In this document: positions 46,571 through 54,713 of the stretch, piece after piece | How the letters are laid out: each line of letters begins with the position of its first letter | Numbering within the stretch: position 1 is the stretch's first letter | Notes under the pieces: model-generated | The model's input: the letters and a program-made list of their open reading frames with translations, nothing else | The model's database searches: none | What the model was told of the DNA's origin: nothing | Source of the DNA: Alistipes montrealensis | GTDB lineage: Bacteria; Bacteroidota; Bacteroidia; Bacteroidales; Rikenellaceae | Reading direction: 5' to 3' | Assembly (NCBI RefSeq): GCF_018362775.1 | Contig: NZ_JAGYXY010000002.1 | Coordinates: forward strand, 302,769-366,768 | DNA length: 64,000 bases | Program-made: the position numbers and the translations under genes

Positions 46571-47755
46571 TTAAGGTTTGGAATTTCCGGCGGGAATGGA
46601 GTCACCGGGCGCTCCGGCGGCAGGATCGCAGACGGCTACGCCGACATGCGAATCGGCACACCCGTAGTAGAGATACCATTTGGATTTATAGTAAACCAGC
46701 CCTTCGATGAAGACCGTGCCGTCCTTGTACTGACCGCTCTTTTCGAAATCGTCCATGGGGCGGAAAAAGGGCACGTCGAGGCGTCCGATGACCTTACCCG
46801 GGTCCGCAGCGTCGAACAATAACTGTCCGGCAGAGTACGTGCCGCCCGGATAGCGCATGTCGCGGCGGTCGTCGGTGCGGTTCCGACCGTTGTAAAGCAG
46901 CAGGATGCCTTTGTCGGTCAGGATGGCCGGAGGTCCGCACTCGGTCAGGTCGCTGTCGAAATAGCCGATACGCGGAAAGACCACCCCCTTCAGTCCGCCC
47001 TGCTCATTCACTTCGGGCGTCCAGTCAACGAGGTTGTCCGACGTGGCGATGTTGATCATCCGCTCACCCCAGTACATCAGGTATTTGCCATTTACGCGCG
47101 TGATGACGAGTTTATCGCCGTCGAGTTTGGTCACGATCGAGGCCGATTTGCATTTCAAGTCGCGGAAACGGCCGTTATAGGCCTTTTCGAAGGCATAACC
47201 GTGCTTCGTCCAGGTCACCAGATCGCACGAGGTCGCTACGCAGAGCCGCGGAATGCGGCGGTTCCACGCCGTATAGAGCATTACATAAGTACCGTCCTCG
47301 GCCATGGCGACACGCGGGTCTTCACAACCTCCCGGCCACTCATACTCTTTCAGTCCATCTTCGGCCGGAAAAAGCACGGGATCACGGCGGAATTGCATTG
47401 CCACGCCGTCGCTGCTTTCAGCCAGACCGATGCGCGAAGTACGTTTGCCGATGCCCGTCGCCGAATTGTCCTCGGCACGGAAGAGCACGCATATTTTACC
47501 GTCGCGGACGGTCGCAGCAGGATTGAACGTATCGCTCTCCATCCATCCGACCGAGTCCTGCCGCATGGGGCAGAAAAACCGAACCTGCGGGTCGGGCATG
47601 ATAATGGGATTGGCCCCTGCAGGACGGACAAAGCCTCCCAACGCCCACTCCGGCAGCCGGTTTTCGCCGGTTTCCGCACCGAAGACCCGGTTCGCGCTGC
47701 AACTGAAAGCAGCGATGCCGAAAGCCAGCAGCAGCATTTCGAATGATCTCTTCAT
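46571..47755 (-). CDS. GH130-family glycosidase/phosphorylase, probable lipoprotein
   Basis: A 394-residue five-bladed propeller-type enzyme of family GH130, which acts on beta-mannosides as phosphorylase or hydrolase. The ATG at 47755 starts a signal peptide with possible lipobox AAFSC (Cys19); the upstream open frame has no support. The conserved GGCEDPR contains the expected catalytic Asp146. An exported form cannot use cytosolic phosphate easily, so a hydrolase such as beta-1,2-mannosidase is more likely than a phosphorylase. That is inference; the exact linkage is unknown. It stands alone, convergent with the sulfatase. Confidence 0.85.
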   Translation of the reverse strand: MKRSFEMLLLAFGIAAFSCSANRVFGAETGENRLPEWALGGFVRPAGANPIIMPDPQVRFFCPMRQDSVGWMESDTFNPAATVRDGKICVLFRAEDNSATGIGKRTSRIGLAESSDGVAMQFRRDPVLFPAEDGLKEYEWPGGCEDPRVAMAEDGTYVMLYTAWNRRIPRLCVATSCDLVTWTKHGYAFEKAYNGRFRDLKCKSASIVTKLDGDKLVITRVNGKYLMYWGERMINIATSDNLVDWTPEVNEQGGLKGVVFPRIGYFDSDLTECGPPAILTDKGILLLYNGRNRTDDRRDMRYPGGTYSAGQLLFDAADPGKVIGRLDVPFFRPMDDFEKSGQYKDGTVFIEGLVYYKSKWYLYYGCADSHVGVAVCDPAAGAPGDSIPAGNSKP

Positions 47756-47943
47756 AGAATTCAGGTTTATTTTTGGTTGCACTCCAATATTTATCAAAAA
47801 CAAAAATAACGCAAAATAGAGAAAGACCACCATATTACACCGGAAAAAATCGGCCGGGCGCAGAACCCGCCCGACAAATCCGGGAAACGGATAAATCAAA
47901 AACAAAACAGGGTTGCAGATAACCGCACCGCTGTTTTTTTGTC

Positions 47944-47951
47944 TATCTTTG
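47944..47951 (+). promoter_or_regulatory. -7 box of the small phosphoesterase gene, between direct repeats
   Basis: TATCTTTG is an exact match, 69 bases before the ATG at 48021. A 12-base direct repeat TTGCAGATAACC occurs at 47913-47924 and 47949-47960, the second copy overlapping the box, which could be an operator pair. Confidence 0.5.
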
Positions 47952-48020
47952 CAGATAACCTCTCGCTCTATGACAGCCGGGCGGCTAAGTATTCAGATCA
48001 TATACCAACGCACCTTCGAA

Positions 48021-48623
48021 ATGACGATTGCCTTTCTATCCGATACGCACGGAAAACACCGGGAGATGAAAAATATGCCGCAGGCGGATGTGCTGATTCA
48101 TGCAGGGGATTTGTCGTGGAACGGCACGGAGGAAGAGATTGCCGATTTTATCAGTTGGCTCGGCCCGTTGGATTACAGACATAAAATCTTTATCGCCGGC
48201 AATCACGACGATTGCCTGGACGGCGCGGAAATCGAAGGTCTGCCTGAAAATTGCCACTATCTGTGCAACAGCGGCATAGAAATCGGAGGTGTGCGGATCT
48301 GGGGAGTGCCGCTCTTCCTGTCCGATGAAATCCATTGGGAAGACCTCTATCCGGAGAAAATCGCCCGGATTCCGGAGCAGACAGATGTGTTGATTTCACA
48401 TTGCCCGCCATTCGGAATCTTAGACAAATCGGCATTCGGCGCAAACATGGGAAGTGAAGATTTACGCAAACGCGTAGAAAAGACGGCTCCGCATTACCAC
48501 TTATTCGGCCATATCCACGAAGCATGCGGAGTGTATGAAACGCCCCGGACAACCTTTGTAAACGGTTGTATCGTGAACGAAAACTACGAACCGGTCAATC
48601 GCCCCACCGTTATTCATATCTAA
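48021..48623 (+). CDS. Small cytosolic calcineurin-like phosphoesterase
   Basis: A 200-residue metallophosphoesterase without a signal peptide. The ATG at 48021 begins the family's first strand: MTIAFLSDTHGKH carries the D-x-H motif (Asp8, His10). It is followed by HAGDLSWNG, AGNHDD, a SHCPP motif and GHIHEACG, so all metal ligands are present. It resembles Ser/Thr-phosphatase-like or YfcE-like small hydrolases; the substrate is unknown. Composition looks more AT-rich than neighbouring genes, a hint of a different origin that I have not measured. An upstream in-frame ATG at 47913 would precede the promoter and is rejected. Confidence 0.9.
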   Translation: MTIAFLSDTHGKHREMKNMPQADVLIHAGDLSWNGTEEEIADFISWLGPLDYRHKIFIAGNHDDCLDGAEIEGLPENCHYLCNSGIEIGGVRIWGVPLFLSDEIHWEDLYPEKIARIPEQTDVLISHCPPFGILDKSAFGANMGSEDLRKRVEKTAPHYHLFGHIHEACGVYETPRTTFVNGCIVNENYEPVNRPTVIHI

Positions 48624-48626
48624 AAC

Positions 48627-48644
48627 GGGCCCGTCTTCGGGCCC
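48627..48644 (+). repeat. GC-rich hairpin after the small phosphoesterase gene
   Basis: A perfect 7-bp stem (48627-48633 with 48638-48644) and TCTT loop lie 3 bases after the stop codon. No T tract follows, so termination on the plus strand may depend on the next hairpin or Rho. Confidence 0.6.
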
Positions 48645-48649
48645 TGGCA

Positions 48650-48686
48650 AAAAAAGTCCTCGGAAGTATTAACTTCCAAGGACTTT
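48650..48686 (-). terminator. Terminator of tRNA-Cys
   Basis: On the minus strand a 15-bp stem with one mismatch (48672-48686 with 48653-48667) is followed by a U run, 14 bases after the tRNA 3' end. Confidence 0.8.
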
Positions 48687-48699
48687 CGCGTTCAGATCG

Positions 48700-48770
48700 A
48701 GGTCTGAAGCGGATTCGAACCGCTGTACAAGGTTTTGCAGACCTTTGCCTAGCCACTCGGCCATCAGACC
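48700..48770 (-). tRNA. tRNA-Cys (GCA)
   Basis: The minus strand folds into a complete 71-base cloverleaf: acceptor GGTCTGA pairs with TCAGACC, the discriminator is U as in bacterial tRNA-Cys, the T loop is GTTCGAATC, and the anticodon GCA lies at 48736-48738. The CCA end is not encoded. A consensus promoter upstream and a terminator downstream make it a single-gene transcript. Confidence 0.95.
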
Positions 48771-48889
48771 ATTTTTACCCGAATACCCTGTCTTTTAAAC
48801 CGAGCCGAATTTTCAAAATTCCCGGAATCCGATCGATCGGCTCCGCAAATCCAAAGCATACGGCTTCATTTTTCAGTGCATCGGGAGTG

Positions 48890-48920
48890 CAAATATACAA
48901 ACATTTCTAAAATCTGCAAA
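48890..48920 (-). promoter_or_regulatory. Promoter of tRNA-Cys
   Basis: On the minus strand TTTG (48917-48920), 19 bases, then TATATTTG (48890-48897) matches the consensus. The start would be near 48883, giving a 5' leader of about 110 bases before the tRNA. Confidence 0.75.
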
Positions 48921-48971
48921 ACTTCGGCTTAACTTTGCGCTCTTTCCAAAAAATATTTACTTTTTAATCTT

Positions 48972-49001
48972 AAGGTAAGCGTACATGGGCTTACCTTTTT
49001 T
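48972..49001 (+). terminator. Orphan terminator-like hairpin upstream of dprA
   Basis: AAGGTAAGC (48972-48980) pairs with GCTTACCTT (48989-48997) and runs into T6. No plus-strand gene ends nearby (the last stopped at 48623). It may terminate a short RNA begun at a TAACTTTG box (48930-48937), or catch read-through. Confidence 0.65.
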
Positions 49002-49038
49002 CAATCGCAACCGGTTCTTTACGAAATTCCGCCCTGCG

Positions 49039-49069
49039 TTGCGTTATTTCCCGAAAATGGCTACCTTTA
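49039..49069 (+). promoter_or_regulatory. Promoter of dprA-tatD-asparaginase operon
   Basis: TTG (49039-49041), 20 bases, then TACCTTTA (49062-49069), one base from consensus, 26 bases before the dprA ATG. Confidence 0.6.
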
Positions 49070-49095
49070 CATCGTTCTAAACGTTTTTTCGCGGT

Positions 49096-50196
49096 ATGAC
49101 CATCGAGGATATTGCCCTTCAGATGACTCCGGGCATCGGCATTAAAGGCGCCGTGCACCTGCTGGAGCAGTTCGGCGATGCGCGAAGCATCTTCGCGGCC
49201 ACGGCCGACGAGCTGATCGGCAAAGCGGAGCTGCGGCCCGAAGCGGCACAGCAGATCGTCCACCGGAAAGGGTTTTCTGATGCGGAAAAGGAACTCGCCT
49301 ACTGCCGCCGCAACGGCATCACAGCCATTGCCTCGACCGACCCGGAATACCCGGCGCTCCTGCGGGAAATCCCCGATTACCCTCATGTGCTGTATATCAA
49401 AGGAGACACCGAAGCCCTCTCGGCCCGTTGTATTTCAATCGTGGGAACACGCGAAGCGACGCCTTACGGGCAGACGGTCTGCAACCGGCTCGTAGAAGGG
49501 CTAGCAGAGCGGGTTCCGGAACTCTCGGTCGTAAGCGGCCTGGCTTTCGGGATCGACATCGCGGCACACCGTGCGGCGCTTGCAGCCGGAGTGCCGACCG
49601 TCGCCGTGGTAGCCAACCCGCTGCCCGGCGTTACGCCTGCCCAGCATACGGACGTGGCGCGCGACATCCTCGCCCGCGGAGGGGCTTTAGTCACGGAACT
49701 GCACTCGCAGTCGAAGCAGAACGGCAATTTCTACCTCGCACGTAACCGCATCATTGCGGGGCTGAGCGCGGGATGCATCGTCGCCGAGTCTCCCGACAGC
49801 GGCGGCTCGCTCTTCACGGCCCACTGCGCCGACGCCTACAACCGGACGGTAATGGCCGTGCCGGGACGCATCACCGACCGGGCGTCGGCAGGCACGAACC
49901 ACCTGATACGCAACCGCAAAGCACAGTTGGTACTGACGGCCGACGACGTGATCCGGGAGTTGATGTGGGACCTCGGAGAAAATCCCGCGATGCTGCGGGC
50001 AAAGCCCCCGACTCCGGAACTGACGCCCGACGAGGCCGGACTGCTGGGGTGTTTCCGCACCGACGACCCGTTGTCGGTCGAGACGCTCGGGGAACTGAGC
50101 AGCCTGAATCCCGGCGAACTGGCGACGCTGCTCGTAGGGCTCGAACTGGCAGGCGCCGTGCGCCAGTTGCCCGGAAACAGATACATGAAACTATGA
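49096..50196 (+). CDS. dprA: DNA-processing protein DprA
   Basis: A 366-residue protein that loads RecA on incoming single-stranded DNA during transformation. An N-terminal helix-hairpin-helix region (about 1-65; TPGIGIKGAVHLLEQFG) precedes the DprA Rossmann domain (about 80-290) with ISIVGTREATPYG, VVSGLAFGIDIAAHRAAL and LVTELHSQSKQNGNFYLARNRIIAGLS. A C-terminal winged-helix-like DML1 domain (about 300-366) is present. Length and order are standard. Its stop overlaps the tatD start by 4 bases (ATGA), so the two are translationally coupled. Many Bacteroidales carry dprA without known natural transformation. Confidence 0.96.
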   Translation: MTIEDIALQMTPGIGIKGAVHLLEQFGDARSIFAATADELIGKAELRPEAAQQIVHRKGFSDAEKELAYCRRNGITAIASTDPEYPALLREIPDYPHVLYIKGDTEALSARCISIVGTREATPYGQTVCNRLVEGLAERVPELSVVSGLAFGIDIAAHRAALAAGVPTVAVVANPLPGVTPAQHTDVARDILARGGALVTELHSQSKQNGNFYLARNRIIAGLSAGCIVAESPDSGGSLFTAHCADAYNRTVMAVPGRITDRASAGTNHLIRNRKAQLVLTADDVIRELMWDLGENPAMLRAKPPTPELTPDEAGLLGCFRTDDPLSVETLGELSSLNPGELATLLVGLELAGAVRQLPGNRYMKL

Positions 50197-50987
50197 TACT
50201 GACAGATACGCATTCACACCTCTACGACGAAGCATTCGACGACGACCGCGAAGAGGCTTTAGCCCGCGCCGCAGCCGAAGGCGTCGGGCAACTGCTGCTC
50301 CCGGCCATCGACTCCGAAAGCCACGAGCGGCTGTTCGGACTTTGCCGCAGCCATCCGCAGCGGTGCATCCCGATGATGGGACTGCACCCCACCTCGGTAA
50401 ACGACAATCCCCGCTGGCAGGAGGAACTCGCCCTGGTGGAACGCTACCTGCAAACGCCGCCCGAAGGAATCGAGGGATTCTGCGCCGTAGGCGAGATCGG
50501 GCTGGACCTCTACTGGAGCCGCGATTTCAGGGCCGAACAGGCCGAAACGTTCCGCCGCCAGATCGACCTCTCGCTGCAATACGGGCTGCCGATCGCCGTG
50601 CATACGCGCGACGCATGGCCCGAAACGGCCGCTATCATGCGCGAATACCGCGGCCAAGGCGTCCGGGGAGTCTTCCACGCCTTTTCGGACGGAATCGAGA
50701 CCTACCGCAAACTGAAGGAGTACGGTGATTTCGCCTTCGGGATCGGCGGCGTGGTAACTTTCAAAAAGAGCAAACTGGCCGAGGTCGTGCGCGAAATGGA
50801 ACTGCGGGACATCGTGCTGGAAACCGACTGTCCCTACCTCACGCCCGCACCCCACCGGGGAGAGCGCAACGAGTCGGCCTACGTGCGTTACGTCTGCGAA
50901 AAGGTCGCCGAACTCAAAGGACTCACACCGGCGGAGGTCGCGGAGGCGACGACGGCCAACGCCAAACGAATATTCAAAGGAATCTGA
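50193..50987 (+). CDS. tatD: TatD-family metal-dependent DNase
   Basis: A 264-residue TIM-barrel hydrolase of the TatD family with 3'-5' exonuclease activity in known members. Metal ligands are visible in DTHSHLYD (His7, His9), GEIGLDLYW (conserved Glu), AVHTRDA, FHAFSDG and LETDCPYLTP (Asp near the end). The ATG at 50193 overlaps the dprA stop; a longer open frame in the same phase runs back inside dprA and is not a start. It is followed 4 bases later by the asparaginase gene. Confidence 0.95.
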   Translation: MILTDTHSHLYDEAFDDDREEALARAAAEGVGQLLLPAIDSESHERLFGLCRSHPQRCIPMMGLHPTSVNDNPRWQEELALVERYLQTPPEGIEGFCAVGEIGLDLYWSRDFRAEQAETFRRQIDLSLQYGLPIAVHTRDAWPETAAIMREYRGQGVRGVFHAFSDGIETYRKLKEYGDFAFGIGGVVTFKKSKLAEVVREMELRDIVLETDCPYLTPAPHRGERNESAYVRYVCEKVAELKGLTPAEVAEATTANAKRIFKGI

Positions 50988-50991
50988 TACC

Positions 50992-52020
50992 ATGAGATCT
51001 TCGATCCTCATTATTTACACGGGCGGAACCATCGGCATGAAGACCGACGCCGCCACCGGGGCGCTGGTCCCCTTCGACTTCAGCGGCATTTACGACGAGT
51101 TCCCCTCGTTGAAACGCCTTAACGTCGACATCGACGTACACACGGTGTCGCCCGTGATCGACTCTTCGAACGTGGAGCCGTCGAACTGGCTGGCCCTCGC
51201 CCGCCTGATCCGCGACAACTACGCCCGCTACGACGGATTCGTCGTGCTGCATGGGACCGACACCATGTCCTATACGGCTTCGGCGCTGAGTTTTTTGCTG
51301 GAAAACCTCGCCAAACCGGTCGTCTTCACCGGAAGCCAGATTCCGATCGGCGTGCTGCGTACCGACGGGCGAGAGAACCTTATCACAGCCATCGAGATCG
51401 CCGGGGCCCGCATCGGCGGCCGCCCGGAGGTTCCCGAGGTATCGCTCTATTTCCAGAACCGCCTTTTCCGCGCCAACCGCACCACCAAGCGCAGCGCCGA
51501 GGCCCTGAGCGCCTTCCGCTCCTACAACTACCCGCCGCTGGCCGAAGTAGGGGTCAATATCGCCTACAACCTCCCGGCGATCCTGCGGCCCGCGGATACT
51601 TCCCCGCAACTGCGCATCGCCACGAAACTATCCGGGGGCATCGAACTCGTCAAACTCTTTCCGGGACTCAGCGAAGAGATCCTGCGGGCCATGCTTTCAG
51701 CCCCGGGACTGCGCGCCGTGGTACTCGAAACCTTCGGCGCCGGCAACGCCCCCACTTCCGAATGGTTCATCCGCGTCATCGGGGAAGCCGTCGCACGCGG
51801 GATCATCATTCTCAACATCACGCAGTGCGGCGGGGGCTGCGTCTCGATGGAACTCTACGAAACGGGGCTGCAACTGCAAAAAACCGGCGTCCTGTGCGGT
51901 TACGACATGACTACCGAAGCCGCCGTCACCAAGTTGATGTACGTACTCGGATTGGGGCTTTCGGACGACGAGACACGCATGCTCCTGCGCAAACCCCTGC
52001 GCGGAGAATTTACGGCATAA
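50992..52020 (+). CDS. ansA: Cytoplasmic type I L-asparaginase
   Basis: A 342-residue asparaginase converting L-asparagine to aspartate and ammonia. Catalytic elements are Thr13 in YTGGTIG and Thr89-Asp90 in VLHGTDTMSYTASALSF, followed by VFTGSQIPIG. No signal peptide is present, which with the sequence type points to the cytosolic AnsA class rather than the periplasmic type II. The gene starts 4 bases after tatD and ends the dprA operon. Some members also act on glutamine or in tRNA-dependent amidation contexts, but nothing here suggests that. Confidence 0.93.
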   Translation: MRSSILIIYTGGTIGMKTDAATGALVPFDFSGIYDEFPSLKRLNVDIDVHTVSPVIDSSNVEPSNWLALARLIRDNYARYDGFVVLHGTDTMSYTASALSFLLENLAKPVVFTGSQIPIGVLRTDGRENLITAIEIAGARIGGRPEVPEVSLYFQNRLFRANRTTKRSAEALSAFRSYNYPPLAEVGVNIAYNLPAILRPADTSPQLRIATKLSGGIELVKLFPGLSEEILRAMLSAPGLRAVVLETFGAGNAPTSEWFIRVIGEAVARGIIILNITQCGGGCVSMELYETGLQLQKTGVLCGYDMTTEAAVTKLMYVLGLGLSDDETRMLLRKPLRGEFTA

Positions 52021-52024
52021 GCCG

Positions 52025-52055
52025 TTGCATGTAACAATTTTTTTTTCTATATTTC
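52025..52055 (+). promoter_or_regulatory. Probable promoter of the ExbB/ExbD operon
   Basis: TTG (52025-52027), 20 bases, then TATATTTC (52048-52055), one base from TAnnTTTG. It begins right after the asparaginase stop codon and implies a leader of about 330 bases. Confidence 0.5.
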
Positions 52056-52394
52056 GCACTGCTAATGTACCCTTTCCGCAGGAAGCAATGGGTGGGTCAG
52101 GCGGCAAAAAGCATGCGAAACTATTGGCTTACAGTCCATTAATCGAATCCGGGGTGAATTATCCGGGGTTCGGCTATATGTGCAGAAATAACCTTCCGCA
52201 GCAGCTCCGGAGCAGAAAAGGACACTCCGAAGGCTGCGAAAGACAAAAAAAATAATTATTTTTATTGAAAAAATAACGGACGGCAACGTTTGAAAATAAA
52301 AAAACGGCATTCGGCGGCGACCGGAAAGAAGAAGAAACCAAAAACACAACAATAAAAAGATCAACTAATCAAATTTAATTTATCTAACACAACT
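52056..52394 (+). other. Long AT-rich leader of the ExbB operon
   Basis: There is no convincing gene. A short open frame (ATG at 52101, 52 codons) has no protein-like features. The 3' half is A-rich, which is common before highly translated Bacteroidetes genes. An 8-base direct repeat ATCCGGGG occurs at 52147-52154 and 52161-52168. The length leaves room for regulation, but no known riboswitch was recognised. Confidence 0.45.
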
Positions 52395-53147
52395 ATGAAA
52401 AAACTTTTTTTGATTCCGTCGGCTGCCCTGTCCGTACTGGGTACCGTTAGTGCGTTCGCACAGGATGCAGCTGTCGCAACCGAAGCGGTTGTAGCAGAAA
52501 CCCAGGTTGCAGGCGACAGCATGCACCACGTCATGATGCAGAAGTTCCTCGAAGGCGGTTGGGAGTGGATGCTCCCGGTGCTCCTCTGCTTGGTGATCGG
52601 TCTGGCAGTGGCTATCGAGCGTATCCTGTACCTGTCGCTCTCGACGATCAACTCGAAGAAACTCATCGCTTCCGTCGAGGAGGCGCTCAAGAACGGCGGC
52701 ATCGAAGCTGCTAAAGAGGTCTGCCGCAACACCCGCGGTCCGATCGCCTCGATCTACTACCAGGGTCTCGACCGTTACGACCAGGGTCTGGACGCTGTCG
52801 AAAAAGCCGTTGTTTCCTACGGTTCGGTTCAGACCGGCCAGATGGAGTCGGGCCTTTCGTGGATCGGCCTGTTCATCGCCCTCAGCCCGATGCTCGGATT
52901 TATGGGAACCGTCGTCGGTATGATCGCGGCGTTCGACGCCATCCAGGCTGCCGGTGATATCAGCCCGACGCTGGTTGCAGGCGGTATCAAGGTCGCCCTT
53001 CTGACCACCCTTATGGGTCTTATCGCTGCGGTTATTCTTCAGTTGTTCTACAACTATATCGTTTCGAAGATCGACTCGCTCGTGAATGATATGGAGGACT
53101 CGTCCATCACGCTGATGGATATCCTGACGGCTTACAACAAGAAATAA
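52395..53147 (+). CDS. exbB: ExbB/TolQ-family proton channel subunit
   Basis: A 250-residue inner-membrane protein. A predicted signal-like N-terminal segment (SVLGTVSAFAQ) is followed by a membrane segment (about 55-78; WEWMLPVLLCLVIGLAVAIERILYL). Two further segments lie near 150-175 and 195-220 (LSPMLGFMGTVVGMIAAF and VALLTTLMGLIAAVILQLFYN), the MotA/TolQ/ExbB fold. With ExbD it uses proton flow to drive TonB and so outer-membrane receptors. The extra N-terminal segment is common in Bacteroidetes ExbB. First gene of a four-gene operon. Confidence 0.93.
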   Translation: MKKLFLIPSAALSVLGTVSAFAQDAAVATEAVVAETQVAGDSMHHVMMQKFLEGGWEWMLPVLLCLVIGLAVAIERILYLSLSTINSKKLIASVEEALKNGGIEAAKEVCRNTRGPIASIYYQGLDRYDQGLDAVEKAVVSYGSVQTGQMESGLSWIGLFIALSPMLGFMGTVVGMIAAFDAIQAAGDISPTLVAGGIKVALLTTLMGLIAAVILQLFYNYIVSKIDSLVNDMEDSSITLMDILTAYNKK

Positions 53148-53183
53148 TCCGACGCGGATAAGATTAAAAAGTCAAAAGCAATT

Positions 53184-53603
53184 ATGAAAAAGATTTTAAA
53201 CATATTGCTGGGTGTTCTGATGGCTATCACCGTAGTCCTTTTGGTCTACGCGATCGCTACCGGCGGCTCGGACGCATCGATCAGCGTGAACCTGATGTGG
53301 GGATATTTCCTCTTCGTGTTCGCTGTCGCTGCGGCTATTTTCTGCGCCGTTTTCGGAATGATCCAAAACCCGGCAGGCATCAAGGGAACCATTCTGTCCC
53401 TGGCGTTGATCATCGTCGTCGTCGGCGTTTCGTATTTCTATTCGGCCGGCCATACGGTGAATATCATCGATCTGCAGAACAACGGTTTCTTCAGCCACGG
53501 TGAAACCGTAATTACCGAAACGAGCATCCTCGTAACCTACGTTGCGTTCATCGCCGCTTTCCTGACGGCCGTTGCAACCGAAATCTGGGGCGCATTCAAA
53601 TAA
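53184..53603 (+). CDS. Small four-helix membrane protein between exbB and exbD
   Basis: No named family recognised. The 139-residue protein has hydrophobic segments at about 5-25, 36-60, 68-87 and 112-134. A short periplasmic-type loop (HTVNIIDLQNNGFFSHGE) lies between the last two. It begins 36 bases after exbB and ends 14 before exbD. A comparable small membrane gene is found in this position in other Bacteroidales, so it may be an accessory subunit of the ExbB-ExbD motor; no data support a mechanism. Confidence 0.75.
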   Translation: MKKILNILLGVLMAITVVLLVYAIATGGSDASISVNLMWGYFLFVFAVAAAIFCAVFGMIQNPAGIKGTILSLALIIVVVGVSYFYSAGHTVNIIDLQNNGFFSHGETVITETSILVTYVAFIAAFLTAVATEIWGAFK

Positions 53604-53617
53604 CTGAATAAAAAACG

Positions 53618-54223
53618 ATGGCAACAGATAAAAGAAAAATACAGGAGATCAATGCCGGTTCTATGGCCGACATCGCCTTCCTGCTGCTGATTTTCTTCCT
53701 GGTCGCCACTACCATGAATACCGACACGGGTCTGGTGCGCATGCTTCCGCCGATGCCTCCCGAGGATCAACCTCAGGATGAAATCAAGGTCAAGGAGCGC
53801 AACCTATTCCTCGTGTTCATCAACGGTAGGGGAGACATCATGGCAGGAGCAGCAGGCAAGCAGGAGCCGCTCGATCTTCACCAGCTCAAGGACAAGACCA
53901 AGGAGTTCATCACCAACCCGATGAACGACGAGAACCTGCCCGAGAAGCAGAACAAAGAGATCGAGCTCGCAGACGGCAGCAAATGGGTATATCCCGAGAG
54001 CCAGGGCGTCGTTTCGCTTCAGACGACCCGAGACACGGGCTACCAATCCTATATCATGGTGCAGAACGAACTCACGCGCGCATTCAACGAGGTGCGTAAC
54101 GAGGTGGCACAGCGTAAATTCGGCGCAAAATTCCTCGATCTTCCCGAGGAGCAGCGCAATGCAGTATCGAAAGCCGTACCTCTGAAGATTTCGGAGGCCG
54201 AACCGCGTAACATAAAGAAGTAA
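53618..54223 (+). CDS. exbD: ExbD/TolR-family protein, first copy
   Basis: A 201-residue protein with one N-terminal membrane segment. The sequence INAGSMADIAFLLLIFFLVATTM (about 11-33) contains the conserved Asp18 that carries protons in ExbD/TolR. The periplasmic part is longer than usual (about 35-201), with an insertion around 95-150. It forms the stator with ExbB and contacts TonB. The second copy begins 3 bases after it, so a heteromeric ExbD pair is likely, as in other Bacteroidetes. Confidence 0.92.
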   Translation: MATDKRKIQEINAGSMADIAFLLLIFFLVATTMNTDTGLVRMLPPMPPEDQPQDEIKVKERNLFLVFINGRGDIMAGAAGKQEPLDLHQLKDKTKEFITNPMNDENLPEKQNKEIELADGSKWVYPESQGVVSLQTTRDTGYQSYIMVQNELTRAFNEVRNEVAQRKFGAKFLDLPEEQRNAVSKAVPLKISEAEPRNIKK

Positions 54224-54226
54224 GCC

Positions 54227-54697
54227 ATGGCAGTAATGAAAAAGAAGGGCAGCAAAGGTCTGCCCCCTATCTCGACCGCATCGCTTCCTGACGTGATCTT
54301 CATGATCCTCTTCTTCTTTATGGTCTCGACGACCATGCGCGATCAGGAACTGCTGGTAAGATACAAACTTCCGGAGGCTACCGAAGTGCAGAAACTCGAG
54401 AAGAAATCGCTCGTAAGTTTCATTCACATCGGTCCCCCGTCGATGACGATGCAGGCAAAGTTCGGAACCGCGCCGCGCATCCAGTTGAACGACTCGTACA
54501 AATCGACCCGGGATATCCTGGACTTCGTCGCCGCAGAACGCGATAAGCTCACCGAAGCCGACCGTGCTTCGATGACGATCTGCCTCAAGGCCGACGAAAA
54601 TACCAAGATGGGTATTGTGACCGACGTTAAGCAGGAGCTGCGTCGCGCCAACGCCCTGAAACTCTCCTATGCGGCCTCCAAGTCGCTGGGATACTAA
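54227..54697 (+). CDS. exbD: ExbD/TolR-family protein, second copy
   Basis: A 156-residue protein with membrane segment STASLPDVIFMILFFFMVSTTM (about 17-38) holding the conserved Asp22. A compact periplasmic domain ends KQELRRANALKLSYAASK. It differs clearly from the first copy, so the two are old paralogues rather than a recent duplication. Last gene of the operon; a terminator follows 16 bases after the stop. Confidence 0.92.
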   Translation: MAVMKKKGSKGLPPISTASLPDVIFMILFFFMVSTTMRDQELLVRYKLPEATEVQKLEKKSLVSFIHIGPPSMTMQAKFGTAPRIQLNDSYKSTRDILDFVAAERDKLTEADRASMTICLKADENTKMGIVTDVKQELRRANALKLSYAASKSLGY

Positions 54698-54713
54698 TCC
54701 GGGGATTATGTTG

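Noticed and set aside
52025..52255. 76-codon open frame upstream of exbB
   Set aside because: Its start overlaps the probable -33 element and the sequence has no hydrophobic or domain pattern; treated as leader.
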